From assembly GCA_052148155.1 (NCBI GenBank), contig JBKQIY010000032.1:1-41431 (forward strand): a DNA stretch of 41,431 bases, in the 5' to 3' direction. The stretch comes from JBBQER01 sp052148155. Its GTDB lineage: Bacteria > Actinomycetota > Acidimicrobiia > IMCC26256 > PALSA-610. The notes under the pieces are model-generated. The model saw nothing but the letters and a program-made list of their open reading frames with translations. It made no database searches and was not told the origin of the DNA. Shown here piece by piece: positions 41,132 through 41,431 of this stretch. Positions within the stretch are counted from its first letter, which is position 1, and each line of letters starts with the position of its first letter. The position numbers and the translations under genes were made by a program.

Positions 41132-41431
41132 TCATTCCGGCTTCACTGGGCGAATGAGCCCCTCCTGCATGACGGTGACTGCGAGCGCACCGTCGTGACG
41201 GAAGATGAAACCCTCGGCGAGGCCGCGCGCGCCCTGCGCGGACGGGCTCTTTTGGTGGTAGAGCAGCCACTCGTCGGCCTTGAGGGGACGGTGGAACCAC
41301 ATGGCGTGGTCGAGGCTGGCAATCATGAACCGGTCGTCATCCCACGAACGGGCGTGCGCCATGACCGCCGTATCGAGCAAGGTCAGGTCGGACGCATAGG
41401 CGACGACGCACGCGTGCAACAGCGCGTCGTC
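41132..41431 (-). CDS. tesB: Acyl-CoA thioesterase II (TesB-like), 5'-truncated
   Basis: Only the last about 99 residues lie in the window; the frame is open to the edge. They match the C-terminal hot-dog domain of TesB: AYASDLTLLDTA with the catalytic Asp, SLDHAMWFHRPL (a Ser where E. coli TesB has Thr), and the Gln in TVMQEGLIR. The enzyme hydrolyses acyl-CoA to free acid and CoA. It is the first visible gene of an operon with the threonine aldolase and PIG-L genes. Confidence 0.88.
   Translation of the reverse strand, partial: DDALLHACVVAYASDLTLLDTAVMAHARSWDDDRFMIASLDHAMWFHRPLKADEWLLYHQKSPSAQGARGLAEGFIFRHDGALAVTVMQEGLIRPVKPE

Overview
The window is high-GC bacterial chromosome carrying a complete actinobacterial-type division and cell-wall (dcw) cluster. 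Placement in Actinobacteria is inferred from five points: gene order around ftsZ matches the Streptomyces pattern (ftsZ, pgeF, yggS, sepF, yggT, divIVA, ileS, H1-tailed DksA-like protein, lspA, rluD); there is no ftsA but there is sepF; MurE carries the DNPR motif of meso-diaminopimelate-adding enzymes; IleS is the long eukaryote-like type; and GTG/TTG starts with 4-bp start/stop overlaps are common. The repeat-rich L,D-transpeptidase and the placement of murC-murB before ftsQ fit a deep-branching lineage such as Acidimicrobiia, but this is a guess, not a demonstration. No tRNA, rRNA, CRISPR array or transposable element was seen, and no gene-free stretch exceeds about 225 bases.

Layout. 1-104 is an inverted copy of an internal piece of lspA and looks like a contig-edge fold-back; it cuts off rluD. 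97-3588 (minus) holds rluD', lspA, a lysine/alanine-tailed DksA-like protein and a secreted L,D-transpeptidase. 3740-6856 (plus) is ileS, whose stop codon overlaps the stop of the convergent divIVA. 6853-26995 (minus) reads, in transcription order, mraZ, rsmH, ftsL, ftsI, murE, murF, mraY, murD, ftsW, murG, murC, murB, ftsQ, ftsZ, pgeF, yggS, sepF, yggT, divIVA. Within it MurC, MurD, MurE and MurF build the UDP-MurNAc-pentapeptide, MurB makes UDP-MurNAc, MraY and MurG make lipid I and II, FtsW and FtsI polymerise and cross-link septal wall, FtsQ and FtsL link them to the Z-ring, SepF ties FtsZ to the membrane, and DivIVA marks poles or septa. 27147-29657 (plus), divergent from mraZ, is a large unrecognised coiled-coil protein.

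29659-41431 is mixed housekeeping DNA: an HNH nuclease with a small conserved protein, a MoxR/DUF58/transglutaminase operon, a DUF3040 protein with a MerR regulator, a Gfo/Idh/MocA oxidoreductase, DNA polymerase IV after a Nudix hydrolase, a small membrane protein, and a tesB'/threonine aldolase/PIG-L deacetylase operon cut by the window end.

The most interesting signals are: a collagen-like Gly-X-Y tail on FtsI; the 836-residue coiled-coil protein divergent from the dcw cluster; a perfect 20-bp-arm hairpin inside the first codons of rsmH; a perfect 24-bp palindrome upstream of ftsZ; and a pgeF gene with no ATG/GTG/TTG start that probably begins at a CTG overlapping the ftsZ stop.
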